Shown one piece after another: positions 53,864 through 63,653 of a stretch of 64,000 bases of DNA. The position numbers and the translations under genes are program-made. A model generated the notes under the pieces. It saw only the letters and a list, made by a program, of their open reading frames with translations, made no database searches and was not told the DNA's origin. Origin of the DNA: Levilactobacillus cerevisiae (GTDB lineage: Bacteria; Bacillota; Bacilli; Lactobacillales; Lactobacillaceae); assembly GCF_003946245.1 (NCBI RefSeq), contig NZ_RHNN01000014.1, positions 1 through 64,000 of the forward strand, read 5' to 3'. Each line of letters begins with the position of its first letter. Within the stretch, counting starts at the first letter, position 1.

Positions 53864-55735
53864 CTATTTCACGTTCCGAACAAGTTGCGGGTTCCCGGTA
53901 ATGTAGCCGCCGGCAACGCGGTAACGCAGGGTGTCACGCTTACCGAAGTTGTTGGCGTTGCTGTAGTCCCAACCCAGAACGGTGAAGGTTGGGTGACTCT
54001 TGAATGCGTAGTGCCGGTTGCGTTTTGTCAGGTTCACGTTGCTGTAACGGTTCAGCGCTTGCTTGGCCGTCACGCGTTTGGGCATGGTCACCTTGCCCGC
54101 CTGCACCAGTTTCTTGTTGGCGGTGACATAGCGGCCGTTGCTTAGGACAAAACGTTTCGTCAGTTTGTGGCTGACAATCTTTTTCACCTTGAGCACCTGT
54201 CCCTGACGGTAGTGGGTGGTCTTCTTGGTCAGGTTCTTGTTGCCGTACGCATTGATACCTTGCGGATTGATCACGGTAATCTTGGCCTGCTTTTTCGCGT
54301 AGTAAACGCGGCTGGTATAGCGACCGTTGGCGGTAATATAGCCCGTCTTCCCGGCAGTCTTGCTGTGATGATTGACGTCCTTCACGTGGTAACGCTTAAC
54401 GCCATTCTTGGATTTCGCGTAACCGGTCACGACAAACATTGGTCGGTTCTGCCGCGACTTTTTCGCGTACCATTGTTTGCGCGACTGTTTGGTGAAGGCA
54501 GCTGATTTGTAAAGGCCAATCTTGTTGGTGGCGTAAACGACACTGCCTTTAGGCGCAGTGATGTCGGCCCCGGCACCACTGGTCAGGACTTTTTGGTAAA
54601 CGTAGGTCACGGTCTGAGCGGTACTGGTAAATTTGCCAGTCGCATTGGCCGGCGTGGTCTTCAACGCGTAGTTGGTAATCTTGCGCGCGGAACTTTCATA
54701 AGTGGTTCCTAGGTCACCCGTCAGCGTCTGGGGATCGGCCAGCGCGTTGCCAGCGGTATCCACGTAATGCACGGTCACCGGTTGGCTGGTTGCGGGCGTT
54801 GGCGTGGGATCTGGTCCCGGATTGGGGTCCACGATGGGTGGCAGGACCTTGTCGTCGAAGCTGAAGATGGAAAGTTCAGGATAGATAATCATGCCACTCA
54901 GTTGATAGGTGCCATCGGCTTGCTTCGTCAGATAGGTCGAGAGTGGCTGGGCTAACGCGGCTTTCGTTTCAGCAGCGGACGTGTCTGGGTTCAACTGGGT
55001 CCGTTGCTCTAGCGTGTAGTCGGCAACGTGGACCTTTTGGATCAGGGCAGGAAGAACCATGCCATACAGATATTTTTCAAGTGAAACAAACTTTGCTTCG
55101 TCCTCGAATGCGGGATCGTATTGGGTGAGCAAAGAGTCTTGACCGGTGGCAATCAGTCCGGGCCGAATCTTTTCCTTGTAGGTCTGTTGCATGTGTGCGT
55201 AGTTGCTCTGGTCAATTTGATATTGCGTGAGATTACTGATCCACCATGCATCTGAGTAGGCACCAAATTCGGCGGCGTAGAGGGAATCTGCCAAACTGTC
55301 ATACTCGTCAGGCGCTAAGCTGTAAAAGTACGCGCCGACAGTAGTATCTGCGGCAGCAGTTAGCTTTTCACCAAAGTAAGTTTGAAAGAGGTAAGACATG
55401 CTTTGTGCAATTTCATCATTATCATTATATTTAGCAAAATCCGCCATATAAGCATCATCGTTCAGCTGGTCAACCGTCAAAGCGTTCGCGCCACCAGCTG
55501 GGTCGGCACTCAGGTCCTTCTTCAGCCAGTAAGACTTCGTGACTTGTTGATTCTGAATTAATTTCGTATAGGGCAATTCCACGGAACTAATCGTATAGGT
55601 CTGTTCAGCAGCTTTGGTCGTCGTAGTCGGTTCAGCAGTGGCAGCGTCAGCGGAAATTACGCTGGGACTGAGGATTCCGCCGCAAAGAATCACGGTCAAT
55701 CCCACAGTCACGAGTTGTCTAAGGCCCCTAGTCAT
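53864..55735 (-). CDS. MucBP/DUF5776 surface protein 1
   Basis: A 623-residue exported protein with signal peptide (about 1-32) and a unique N-terminal domain (about 40-310) rich in helices. One MucBP repeat follows at about 315-385 (VTVHYVDTAGNALADPQTL). The C-terminal wall-attachment-like region (about 395-623) has DUF5776 type repeats (RPMFVVTGYAKSKNGVKRYHV, TGYITANGRY) ending in WDYSNANNFGKRDTLRYRV. It is a paralogue of the next gene (55992), with about half of positions matching outside the N-terminal domain. There is no LPxTG. Confidence 0.85.
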   Translation of the reverse strand: MTRGLRQLVTVGLTVILCGGILSPSVISADAATAEPTTTTKAAEQTYTISSVELPYTKLIQNQQVTKSYWLKKDLSADPAGGANALTVDQLNDDAYMADFAKYNDNDEIAQSMSYLFQTYFGEKLTAAADTTVGAYFYSLAPDEYDSLADSLYAAEFGAYSDAWWISNLTQYQIDQSNYAHMQQTYKEKIRPGLIATGQDSLLTQYDPAFEDEAKFVSLEKYLYGMVLPALIQKVHVADYTLEQRTQLNPDTSAAETKAALAQPLSTYLTKQADGTYQLSGMIIYPELSIFSFDDKVLPPIVDPNPGPDPTPTPATSQPVTVHYVDTAGNALADPQTLTGDLGTTYESSARKITNYALKTTPANATGKFTSTAQTVTYVYQKVLTSGAGADITAPKGSVVYATNKIGLYKSAAFTKQSRKQWYAKKSRQNRPMFVVTGYAKSKNGVKRYHVKDVNHHSKTAGKTGYITANGRYTSRVYYAKKQAKITVINPQGINAYGNKNLTKKTTHYRQGQVLKVKKIVSHKLTKRFVLSNGRYVTANKKLVQAGKVTMPKRVTAKQALNRYSNVNLTKRNRHYAFKSHPTFTVLGWDYSNANNFGKRDTLRYRVAGGYITGNPQLVRNVK

Positions 55736-55955
55736 TTTAGAACACTCCTTTTACCTTTGGCTGTCGTATCTAGTAGCAGTATAACATGAATGTAGGTGTT
55801 AATCCTAAGACAATCGCCCGTATGAAGGCGATTATGGGCGGATTGCCTAACTACTTGTCGGTCGGTTAAGTAATTGAACTAACTTTGCTCAGATTGGATG
55901 ATGTGTCCGGTTGGCATGGGCAATTGCGCAAGTGCTTTTGCCCAGTAATTGTCTT

Positions 55956-55988
55956 AAAAGAAGCCTGGATGTTATCCAGACTTCTCGG
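55956..55988 (-). terminator. Terminator of the 55992 gene
   Basis: AGAAG-CTGGAT pairs with ATCCAG-CTTCT, with TTTT on the minus strand. Confidence 0.7.
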
Positions 55989-55991
55989 TAA

Positions 55992-57821
55992 TTAACGAAT
56001 CGCTTTGACAAAATGCGGGTTAGCGGTGATGTACCCGCCAGCGACGTGGTACCGCAGCGTGTCGTGCTTGCTGAAGTTGTTGGCATTGCTGTAACGCCAG
56101 CCGCGAATCTTCAGGGTGGTGCCACGCTTGATGGCCTTGTTCTTCGTGGTCAGGTTGGCGTTGCCGTAACGGTTGATGGCCCGCTTGACGGTGACCTTAC
56201 TAGGCATCGTGATCTTGCCAGCCTGCACCAGCTTCTTGTTGGCGGTGATGTAGCGACCGTTGCTGAGAACGAAACGGGTGGTCAACTTATGGGTAACGAT
56301 CTTCTTAACCGTCAACACTTGTCCCTGCTGGTAATGAGTCTTTTTGCCGGTCAACGTCTTCTTGGCATAACTGTTCACGCCAGCGGGATTGATCACCGTG
56401 ACCGTCTTGTGCTTGGCTGCGTAGTAAACGGGCGTGGTGTAAGCACGGTTGGTCGTCAGGTAGCCGGTCTTGCCAGCGGTGGCGCTCCGGTGGTTGACGT
56501 CCTTGACGCGGTAACGCTTGACCCCGTTTTTAGAGGTTGCGTAGCCGGTCACGACAAACATCGGCCGGTTCATCCGCGACTTCTTCACGTACCACTGCTT
56601 GCGAGCCTTCTTGGAAAAGGTGGCCGTTTTGTAGAGGCCAACTTTCTTGGTGGCGTAAACGACGGTACCCTTGGCCGCGATTGGCTCGATAGTGTCGGCG
56701 GCGGAACCCGTCTGTAGTGTGCCCTGCTTGGTGTAAACGTAGGTCACGGTCTGAGCGTCACTGGTAAATTTACCAGTAGCGTTGGCGGGCGTCTGGGTCA
56801 GCTTGTAGCCAGTAATAGTCAGCGCGTCACTCTGGTAGGCGGCGTTCAGGTCGCCAGTCAGCGTTTTGTCGGCGGCCAAAGTCTTGCCCTGGTCATCGAC
56901 GTAGTGAACGGTGACCGGCTGGCTCTTGGCTGGGGTGGGGATGATAGATGGGGTCGTTCCAAAATCAAAAAATGACAGGCCCCCAGATAATAAGCCACTG
57001 ACTTTATACGTACCATCAGCGAGCTTAGTATAGTAAGCGGAGAGAGGTGCCTTCCAAAGCTTTATTTGTTCGTTTATTGTACCGGTAGGGTCTAACTTGA
57101 GAAACTGTTCTTTAGAAATCCCAGAAAAAGTAGGACTAGAAGAAATTCTTTCATAATCTTGCTTATAGAAATCCAAAATCTTTTCATTGAACATTTTCTC
57201 CGTGATATTTGCAGGATCATAAGTAGAAATAATCGTGTTATTTACGCCCAACTTAATTAGTTCTGGTCGAACGTTTTCATCGTAATCTTTAATCATAGCA
57301 TCACGGTCCATTAAACCTGCTTGGTAGTGGGCATACATTGAAGCATTCCAAAATTGCATGTATGAAGAAGGCATCATTAGGCCCAAAAATTCATCGGCAG
57401 TATACTGCGTTGCGCCCAAAGATTTCTGTACGGAAGTGACGTAAGGTTCATTAGGATTTGCAGTGACGGCACTGGTAAGGGTAGTCATCGCGGTTCTAAC
57501 GTTTTCAGCTGAGTCCTTATTATTCTCAGGGGTTGCCGCAATTAATTTGGCCATATAGTCATCATTGCTCAGCTGGGTCGTTGTCAAACTGTCTGGCCAA
57601 CCGCTAACTGCAGGAGTTTTCTTAATCCCATCAGTAGTTGAAATTAGTATGTAGGGTGTTTCTACGGCACTGACGTTTAAAGTTACCTCGTCACTAGCAT
57701 TAGTCGCCGTCGTGACAGTATCTGTCGTTGAATCTGCTTGTGCTACAACTGGCGTGGCCACACCGCCCAAAAGAACGATGGCCAAACCGGCAGTCAATAG
57801 TTTGCTAAGAGCCCTAGTCAT
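55992..57821 (-). CDS. MucBP/DUF5776 surface protein 2
   Basis: A 609-residue tandem paralogue of the protein at 53864. It has the same start (MTRALSKLLTAGLAIVLLGG), a diverged N-terminal domain, one MucBP repeat (VTVHYVDDQGKTLAADKTL) and the DUF5776-like tail (RPMFVVTGYATSKNGVKRYRV, TGYLTTNRAYT). The tail is far more conserved than the N-terminus, suggesting a shared anchor with changing heads. Separate terminators imply independent transcription. Confidence 0.85.
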   Translation of the reverse strand: MTRALSKLLTAGLAIVLLGGVATPVVAQADSTTDTVTTATNASDEVTLNVSAVETPYILISTTDGIKKTPAVSGWPDSLTTTQLSNDDYMAKLIAATPENNKDSAENVRTAMTTLTSAVTANPNEPYVTSVQKSLGATQYTADEFLGLMMPSSYMQFWNASMYAHYQAGLMDRDAMIKDYDENVRPELIKLGVNNTIISTYDPANITEKMFNEKILDFYKQDYERISSSPTFSGISKEQFLKLDPTGTINEQIKLWKAPLSAYYTKLADGTYKVSGLLSGGLSFFDFGTTPSIIPTPAKSQPVTVHYVDDQGKTLAADKTLTGDLNAAYQSDALTITGYKLTQTPANATGKFTSDAQTVTYVYTKQGTLQTGSAADTIEPIAAKGTVVYATKKVGLYKTATFSKKARKQWYVKKSRMNRPMFVVTGYATSKNGVKRYRVKDVNHRSATAGKTGYLTTNRAYTTPVYYAAKHKTVTVINPAGVNSYAKKTLTGKKTHYQQGQVLTVKKIVTHKLTTRFVLSNGRYITANKKLVQAGKITMPSKVTVKRAINRYGNANLTTKNKAIKRGTTLKIRGWRYSNANNFSKHDTLRYHVAGGYITANPHFVKAIR

Positions 57822-58145
57822 TTAGCTCACTCCCTTTACTTTTATCGGTATCATTGGGTGTAGTATACCATGAATACTGTTATAATTTCTAGCTTGAATC
57901 CCAGAATAATGGGATTCCTGAGGATTTACTAACAGGTCCATGTGGGGTGATAATGCCTTGAAATAAAGTTGCACACAATGATAAATGTGGAAAATGGGTG
58001 GAACGACGACGGCCCGAAATGGTTTCGTTAGCTAGTTAAACAACTGAATTATCTGGGGTAAACGTTGGTCTGATAAGGATAATAATCGACAGTTCCTGTC
58101 CATACAGTTATCGCCCGATTAGTTGCTTTGAAAAACCAATCTCGT
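57822..58145. other. Gene-free stretch upstream of the 55992 gene
   Basis: It holds the promoter and GGGAGTGAG ribosome site of the minus-strand surface protein and otherwise AT-rich, non-repetitive sequence. No gene or hairpin of note was seen. Confidence 0.5.
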
Positions 58146-58190
58146 CAAAAAAACGAAGGCCAACCGGTTAGGGTCAGACTTCGTTTCTCA
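58146..58190 (-). terminator. Terminator of the YczE-like gene
   Basis: AACGAAG pairs with CTTCGTT around a loop containing CCAACCGGTTAGGG, with a T-run on the minus strand. Confidence 0.7.
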
Positions 58191-58225
58191 TTTTTTATTA
58201 AAATTTTTATTCGTAAATTAGAAAC

Positions 58226-58882
58226 TCAGACGTCCACATGGTGTTTGAGTTGGGGGAAGACGTGAGAATCTGCCCACGCCATCACAATTCCCTGGGTGAC
58301 CAGCGCCCACACCGTGCCGAAGCCAATCGCGTGTAACTCTCCCGTAAACACGTAGGAGAGAATGATGATCAACAGGGGCGGCGCGTAACTGGCCCACTGC
58401 GCGATGATGGCCGAGCCACGCAGGTATTTGAACCGCAGGATGTAGGCCAAGTCGTCGTTCGGATGCATGATAATATTGCAACGATTATAAATGGAGACGG
58501 CAAACGCTACGCCGAACAGACCAACGATGTTGACAATCACCCGCCCGGTCAGCGGCAGGTTTTCAACGCCCAGCCAGTTCCAGAAGTAGCCGATCCATTC
58601 GACCAGGTAACTGAAGGGGATGATGTACAGCAGGTTAGACACGAACCGCCGCCGGTCGAATTGGCCGAGCAACAGCTGGTTTAACAACGTAATCACGATG
58701 CCGTACATGAACAGCGTGGTTCCCAAGGGCACGTGAATCCAATTGGCCAGGTTGACGGAAGATCCCGTCCAGACGGCACTCCCGAGGTTAGTCGAGATGG
58801 TTAAGGCGTTGGCGGCTGAGTTCAGGACGATGGAGAAACCCAAAAAGCGCATACGTTGCCCAAAGTCCTGCATTTTTGCCAC
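58226..58882 (-). CDS. YczE/YyaS/YitT-family membrane protein
   Basis: A 218-residue protein with five to six hydrophobic helices. The N-terminus (RMRFLGFSIVLNSAANALTISTNLGSAVWT) and IYNRCNIIMHPNDDLAYILR are typical of this family. Start GTG 58882 follows GGAGG. Function in the cell is unknown; B. subtilis YczE is needed for bacillaene-type regulation. Confidence 0.75.
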   Translation of the reverse strand: MAKMQDFGQRMRFLGFSIVLNSAANALTISTNLGSAVWTGSSVNLANWIHVPLGTTLFMYGIVITLLNQLLLGQFDRRRFVSNLLYIIPFSYLVEWIGYFWNWLGVENLPLTGRVIVNIVGLFGVAFAVSIYNRCNIIMHPNDDLAYILRFKYLRGSAIIAQWASYAPPLLIIILSYVFTGELHAIGFGTVWALVTQGIVMAWADSHVFPQLKHHVDV

Positions 58883-58962
58883 TACTGTTCGCCTCCGATT
58901 TTTTTGCTACAAGCTCTAGTGTAAAGGAAGTGGCGCCCAATGAAAAGGCCTTTACCACAATT

Positions 58963-59688
58963 TTACATGCGGGCGGCGGACCGGTCGACAAAGTTTTTGA
59001 AAATCTGGCGCGACTCCACGTGGTGTTTGTACATGTTTTCCGGGTGCCACTGCACGCCCAGAATCTGGTCGCTGTCGCGTGATTCCAAGGCTTCGATGAC
59101 CTGGTCGTCCGCGGTGGCCGCTACCCGCAAATTGGGGGCAACGTCCTTGACGGCCTGGTGGTGGCGCGAGTTGACGTAGGGCCGTTCGCCGGTCAGCGTA
59201 GCAAGCGTGCTACCGCTAACGACCGTGACGTGGTGGCTGGGTTGGTTGCCCATAGCGGCCTGACTGTGCTTGAGGCGAGCGGTGGGATCCTCACTCAGAT
59301 CCTGGTAGAGGGTGCCGTCCAGGCCAACGTTAATCAGCTGGAGACCCCGGCAAATTCCAAGGATGGCCTTGTTGGCAGCGACGGCCTGTTTTAACAGCTC
59401 AATTTCAAAAAGGTCCCGTTTGCGATAGGTCTTGCCCAGCCGTACGTGGGGCTCCTCACCGAAGAAGGTCGGGTCAACGTCGGCCCCACCCAAGAAGACG
59501 ACTCCGTCAAATAGCGGCAGGTAGTCCGCCACGTCTTCGGGATCGATGCTCGGTAAAATAATGGGCAGGCCACCAGTCTTGACGATGGCTTCCACTGCGG
59601 GCCGCGGGGCAAAAGCGGCGTTTCTTTCGTTAATAATATTGGTGGCCTCGTCGAGCGTATCGGCGGGCAAAGCAATCCGTGGGCGCAT
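58963..59688 (-). CDS. Class I glutamine amidotransferase-like hydrolase (PuuD/gamma-glutamyl-GABA hydrolase type)
   Basis: A 241-residue peptidase C26 protein with catalytic Cys in LGICRGLQLINV (about residue 113), His and Glu in GVQWHPEN and an RKRDLFEIELLKQAV motif. It hydrolyses gamma-glutamyl bonds of polyamine or amino-acid conjugates in relatives. ATG follows GAAGGAAG. No puu pathway genes are beside it. Confidence 0.88.
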   Translation of the reverse strand: MRPRIALPADTLDEATNIINERNAAFAPRPAVEAIVKTGGLPIILPSIDPEDVADYLPLFDGVVFLGGADVDPTFFGEEPHVRLGKTYRKRDLFEIELLKQAVAANKAILGICRGLQLINVGLDGTLYQDLSEDPTARLKHSQAAMGNQPSHHVTVVSGSTLATLTGERPYVNSRHHQAVKDVAPNLRVAATADDQVIEALESRDSDQILGVQWHPENMYKHHVESRQIFKNFVDRSAARM

Positions 59689-59724
59689 AGCGTCGCTTCC
59701 TTCCTTGAGTCTTCAATATGAAAA

Positions 59725-59935
59725 TGGCGGTTAGGTGCGTTCCCGCCGGCGCGTTCAAGGTGCCCTGCTGTGGGGCCCGGTTCCAGCCTGGGAAGCGGGC
59801 TTCCACCTCGCCTTGAAACCTCGCAAGACCCGCGAGTTTCCAAGGTCGGCCCATGGCCTAAGCTGAGAAATCGCTCAGCTAATGCCATCGACACAGCTGG
59901 GCACCTTGACTCGCCTCTGGTCACTGACTTGGGTC
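59725..59935 (-). repeat. Family A structured repeat, copy 3
   Basis: On the minus strand it reads CAAGGTGCCCAGCTGTGTCG, the GTTAGCTGAG...CTCAGCTTA-like hairpin and GGAAGCCCGCTTCCCAGGC, as in copy 2. The ends contain CAAGGTGCCC and GGGCACCTTG. Confidence 0.75.
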
Positions 59936-60215
59936 GTTTCAGTTTCTGTGAGGAGTCAGTGCCGTTCAAATACCCGTTTGTCTGCAATTAACATAGAAAA
60001 ATACAGCCAATGGGGTGGTCTCCTCAATAATTTAAGACGAGGAACCCCTCAAGGCTACGCGGTTAACTGCACAACGCATAAGCTAAGTATACTCATTCTT
60101 GGCAGTAATTGAACGGTTGTTACCCGAAACTTTGGCGACTTGTAACGAAATAGTTAACAAATTTCGTAAATAACTTTACAATAAGGAAGTAGACTAAAAT
60201 TTAAGCGAGGTAAAC

Positions 60216-60479
60216 ATGATGACAGAACGGCAGTTGATTCAAGAAATTTTGAATTCCGAAGCGGTTGAATACAGTTTCGAAAACGTCGATGAGGACTCAA
60301 AGGAATACACGCTTTTATTGAAACGGCAAGACAAGGATGTTCGGGCCGTAGAGACAATCAACGAAGAGATCAAGAACTATTTCGAAAGCGCTAACTTTGA
60401 TTATCAAGAAGAGTTACATCCAGAAGGCGTGGACGATGACATTCGCTTGGTGATCAAGCGTAATAATGGCGACAAATAA
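60216..60479 (+). CDS. Small acidic protein of unknown function
   Basis: An 87-residue, highly charged protein (MTERQLIQEILNSEAVEYSF, YTLLLKRQDKD, DDIRLVIKR) with no membrane segment. Either ATG 60216 or 60219 could start it behind GCGAGGTAA. It has ordinary composition and its own terminator. I do not recognise the family. Confidence 0.55.
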   Translation: MMTERQLIQEILNSEAVEYSFENVDEDSKEYTLLLKRQDKDVRAVETINEEIKNYFESANFDYQEELHPEGVDDDIRLVIKRNNGDK

Positions 60480-60494
60480 AGAACAGGATTAACG

Positions 60495-60527
60495 GGTCAG
60501 TCAGAATTTTTGTGGCTGACTTTTTTG
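60495..60527 (+). terminator. Terminator after the small acidic protein gene
   Basis: GTCAGTCAGA pairs partly with GGCTGAC, followed by TTTTTT. Confidence 0.7.
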
Positions 60528-60534
60528 ATGCCAT

Positions 60535-60745
60535 CCGAGATTAGGATTTGCCACCTGCGGCTGCCAGAGATTTCGGCGTCTATGGGGACCGCCTGCGGCC
60601 TGAGGTACGGTCCTCCGGCTCGGTTTGAAGCCTGTCAAAAACCGACAGTCTCCAAACACGTCCCACGGTGTAAGCTGATTCTCAGCTAACACCGTTGTCA
60701 CGGCTGCCTCTACCTCTGGCCTCCTCCGGTTAGAATTGTGCTTTG
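60535..60745 (-). repeat. Family A structured repeat, copy 4
   Basis: On the minus strand it shares GGTGTTAGCTGAG, ATCAGCTTACACCGTGGGAC and TTGGAGAC...GGCTTCAAA with the other copies, with GGCCAGAGGTAG near one end. Confidence 0.7.
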
Positions 60746-61029
60746 ACAATCAAGTCAGCGTGAATGACAGTTGTAGCTATCAATGGTTGGCTGTTGATTT
60801 GCTCGTCATAGGCTCAAAACGAGTTAAAAAATTGCAACGAGAATTTCAGCAGCCTGCTCACAATGTTTCAATCTTCACTTGCACGAAAAATTAGTGTTAG
60901 TTGTATAATTAACGGTCTAGTGTCAAAGCACAAGCCAACGAGCACAACGCAACAAACCCACAACCGTCAAACGGCCAGTCCCCAACCGTCATTGGTCATT
61001 GGTTTCGCCGCCCCAAACCAGTAGCGGGG
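60746..61029. other. Gene-free stretch before family A copy 5
   Basis: No open frame or strong structure was seen. A CAACGCAACAAACCCACAAC run lies at about 60945-60964, and a similar ACACAACACAACACAAG run at 61265-61281 in the leader of the next gene. Confidence 0.4.
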
Positions 61030-61240
61030 CAAAGCCACAACCAAGAGCCGGAGGCAGCCAGGTACGGAGCCAGCTGTGTCGGTGGCGTTAGACCGAGTGG
61101 TTTTTCTCGGCCTTACAGCACGGGACGACTTTTGAGACGCGTGGTCTGCGCGGCTTAAAAGCGAGCTGGAGGCCCGCCCCCTCAGGCCGGAAGCGGGCCC
61201 CACAGCAGGCGTAGTACCTGGAGGCTGCAGGCGGACGGTT
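61030..61240 (+). repeat. Family A structured repeat, copy 5
   Basis: It shares CCAGGTACGGAGCCAGCTGT with copy 2, with GTTAGACCGAG...CTCGGCCTTAC hairpin changes that keep the pairing (compensatory changes relative to GTTAGCTGAG...CTCAGCTTAC). The ends carry CAGGTAC and GTACCTG. Confidence 0.8.
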
Positions 61241-61302
61241 ACCCGTGCTTTTGACTTTGACTTAACACAACACAACACAAGACAGAAAGGCAGGCAAAAC
61301 CA

Positions 61303-61950
61303 ATGACGATTGAAGAGCTGTATAGAGAGATGGCGCAAGAGATGGGCCCGCAACCCTGGCTAAAGCCGGGCACGCCTTGGGCCGAAAAACCCGTAGAAAT
61401 CATGCTCGGCGCCATTCTGGTCCAAAATACCAACTGGCGTAACGTGGAACCGTCGCTCCTGAATTTAAAACGCGTCACCGGTTTTGACCCCGCCAAGCTC
61501 CGGCAGTTAACGCCCACCACGATAACGCCCTTAATCAAGTCCAGCGGCTTCTACAATCGCAAGGGACCCGCCATTCTTGACTTAGCCGATTGGTTGGGCC
61601 AGGCCGACGATGACCTATCACGCTTGAAGCAACGAGACGGCGCCAGTCTACGCCAAGACCTGATGGCCATTACCGGCATCGGCAACGAAACGGCCGACTA
61701 CATTTTGATGTACACGTTGGATCACGGCACCTTCATGGTCGACACCTATGCGCGGCGGCTGTTCGGTTGGCTCGGGGCGACCATGCCCAAGACGTATCCG
61801 GCGTTTCAAAAGCAGGTGCTCGGTCAATTTAACCTAGAACTCGCGGATTATCAAGAATTTCATGCGCTGATCGATGAGTTTGGCAAGCAAGTGAAAAATG
61901 ACAGCGACTTTGCCACGACATTTTTGGCCGGGCAAACGCTGACCTGTTAA
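61303..61950 (+). CDS. Endonuclease III/HhH-GPD family DNA glycosylase-like protein
   Basis: A 215-residue HhH-GPD protein. It starts with helices containing ILVQNTNWRNV, the helix-hairpin-helix MAITGIGNETADYILM (about 122-137) and the catalytic Asp in FMVDTYARR (about 147). The C-terminal four-Cys iron-sulphur cluster of classical Nth is absent; only one Cys remains at the very end. It therefore belongs to the cluster-less, archaeal-like branch. It is distinct from the housekeeping Nth. Confidence 0.85.
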   Translation: MTIEELYREMAQEMGPQPWLKPGTPWAEKPVEIMLGAILVQNTNWRNVEPSLLNLKRVTGFDPAKLRQLTPTTITPLIKSSGFYNRKGPAILDLADWLGQADDDLSRLKQRDGASLRQDLMAITGIGNETADYILMYTLDHGTFMVDTYARRLFGWLGATMPKTYPAFQKQVLGQFNLELADYQEFHALIDEFGKQVKNDSDFATTFLAGQTLTC

Positions 61951-62045
61951 CGGCGTAAAGCTTAAGAAAGTTTCAAGGGCGAACCAGTTCGGGGCAAACT
62001 CTAGCGTTTTTCACAAGCGACGTGCTATGATGGACGCAACGAATT

Positions 62046-62059
62046 TGGAAACGCTTACC
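62046..62059. promoter_or_regulatory. cre box upstream of glpK
   Basis: TGGAAACGCTTACC matches cre except at the last base and lies 30 nt before glpK, close to the ribosome site. Confidence 0.6.
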
Positions 62060-62088
62060 GAAGAACTATCCTGGAGGGAGTTTTACAT

Positions 62089-63606
62089 ATGGCACTCAAA
62101 CAGCCAGAAAATTATTTATTGGCGATTGACCAAGGGACCAGTAGCACGCGGGCGCTGATCTTTGACCACACGGGGCGTAAGGTGATCGAAGGCTACAAGG
62201 AGGTGCCCCAGTACTATCCGCACAAGGGCTGGGTCGAATCCGACGCCAATGAAATTTGGAACAGCGTGCTGTCGGTGATTGCCAGCGCCCTGATTGACGC
62301 GTCGATTCACCCGGAAAATATTCAGGCTATCGGCATCAGTAGTCAACGGGAAACCACGATCGTGTGGGACAAGGTTACCGGCGAACCCATTTATCATGCC
62401 ATTGGTTGGCAGAGTCAACAGACGGCGAGCCTGGCCAAGGAATTAGTTGCGGCGGGCCGGTCCGAAACGATTAAAGAGAAAACCGGACTGGTGGTCGACG
62501 CCTACTTCAGTGCCACCAAGGTGCGCTGGATCTTAGACCACGTGCCGGGTGCGCAGGAACGCGCGGAAAACGGCGAGCTCTTATTTGGGACGGTTGATAG
62601 TTGGCTGGCTTGGAAATTGTCTGGTGGTAAGATTCACGTCACCGACTACAGTAACGCTAGCCGGACAATGCTGTTTAACATTCACACGTTGGCTTGGGAT
62701 GCGGATATTCTGAGTTGGTTGAACATTCCAGCGGCCATGTTGCCAGAGGTGAAGTCCAGTTCTGAAATTTATGGCGTCACCCAGAACTTCCAGTTTTATG
62801 GGGTGGAAGTGCCCATTGCCGGGATCATCGGTGACCAATCGGCCGCGTTACTGGGGCAGTTGGCGCTGGAGCCCGGAACCGTTAAGAACACGTACGGTGA
62901 TGGGGCCTTCGTCATGATGAATACCGGTCACGAACCGCAGTTGTCTAAAAATAATTTGTTAACCACGATTGCCTATGAAATGAATGGTGAGGTCACTTAC
63001 GCGCTTGAAGGGTCCATTCTGGTCGCCGGAACCGCGCTGGCCTGGCTGCACGAAAGCATGCAGATCATCAGTAGCGTGCCCGAATCACGGCAGGCGGCGA
63101 TGGCCTCGACCGACGAGGATGAAGTTTACGTGGTGCCCGCCTTTAACGGTTTGGGTGCGCCGTACTGGGATCCTGATGCGAAGGGGGCCGTCTTTGGCCT
63201 GATACGAGGGACTGACCGAAACGACTTCGTGAAGGCGACGCTCCAATCAATCGCTTACCAAACGCGGGACGTCTTGCGGACCATGAAACAGGATACGGGG
63301 ATCGATATTCCGGAATTAATGGCCGACGGTGGGGCTTCCCGAAACCGCTACCTGATGCAATTCCAGGCGGATATTTTAAACATCCCGGTTCAGCGGGCGG
63401 CGGATGAAGAAACGACGGCGATGGGCGCAGCGATTGTGGCTGGGCTGGCCGTGGGCTTCTGGCAAAGCATTGACGAAATCAAGGAAATCAGAAGTGCGGG
63501 CCGAGTCTTCACGCCAAACTTGGACGAAGACCGCCGGAACCAACTGTACGCTGGCTGGCAACAGGCTGTGGCGGCTACGCGGGCGTTTAAACCGGATCAA
63601 GAATAG
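62089..63606 (+). CDS. glpK: Glycerol kinase
   Basis: A 505-residue FGGY kinase that phosphorylates glycerol to sn-glycerol 3-phosphate. The N-terminal [50 protein letters not shown], the catalytic [13 protein letters not shown] and the C-terminal [18 protein letters not shown] are diagnostic. ATG follows CTGGAGGGAG. A cre box upstream points to catabolite repression. glpD and glpF are not next to it. Confidence 0.98.
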   Translation: MALKQPENYLLAIDQGTSSTRALIFDHTGRKVIEGYKEVPQYYPHKGWVESDANEIWNSVLSVIASALIDASIHPENIQAIGISSQRETTIVWDKVTGEPIYHAIGWQSQQTASLAKELVAAGRSETIKEKTGLVVDAYFSATKVRWILDHVPGAQERAENGELLFGTVDSWLAWKLSGGKIHVTDYSNASRTMLFNIHTLAWDADILSWLNIPAAMLPEVKSSSEIYGVTQNFQFYGVEVPIAGIIGDQSAALLGQLALEPGTVKNTYGDGAFVMMNTGHEPQLSKNNLLTTIAYEMNGEVTYALEGSILVAGTALAWLHESMQIISSVPESRQAAMASTDEDEVYVVPAFNGLGAPYWDPDAKGAVFGLIRGTDRNDFVKATLQSIAYQTRDVLRTMKQDTGIDIPELMADGGASRNRYLMQFQADILNIPVQRAADEETTAMGAAIVAGLAVGFWQSIDEIKEIRSAGRVFTPNLDEDRRNQLYAGWQQAVAATRAFKPDQE

Positions 63607-63612
63607 GGATTG

Positions 63613-63653
63613 AAAAAACGGGATAGGCCGGTGGCCATATCCCGTTTTTTCTA
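63613..63653. terminator. Bidirectional terminator after glpK
   Basis: AAAAAACGGGATA pairs with TATCCCGTTTTTT around a GGCC/GGCC-type tip. Confidence 0.85.

Noticed and set aside
53771-54505. Open frames on the plus strand opposite the MucBP/DUF5776 protein
   Set aside because: They are shadows caused by the low stop-codon frequency opposite basic, repetitive coding sequence.
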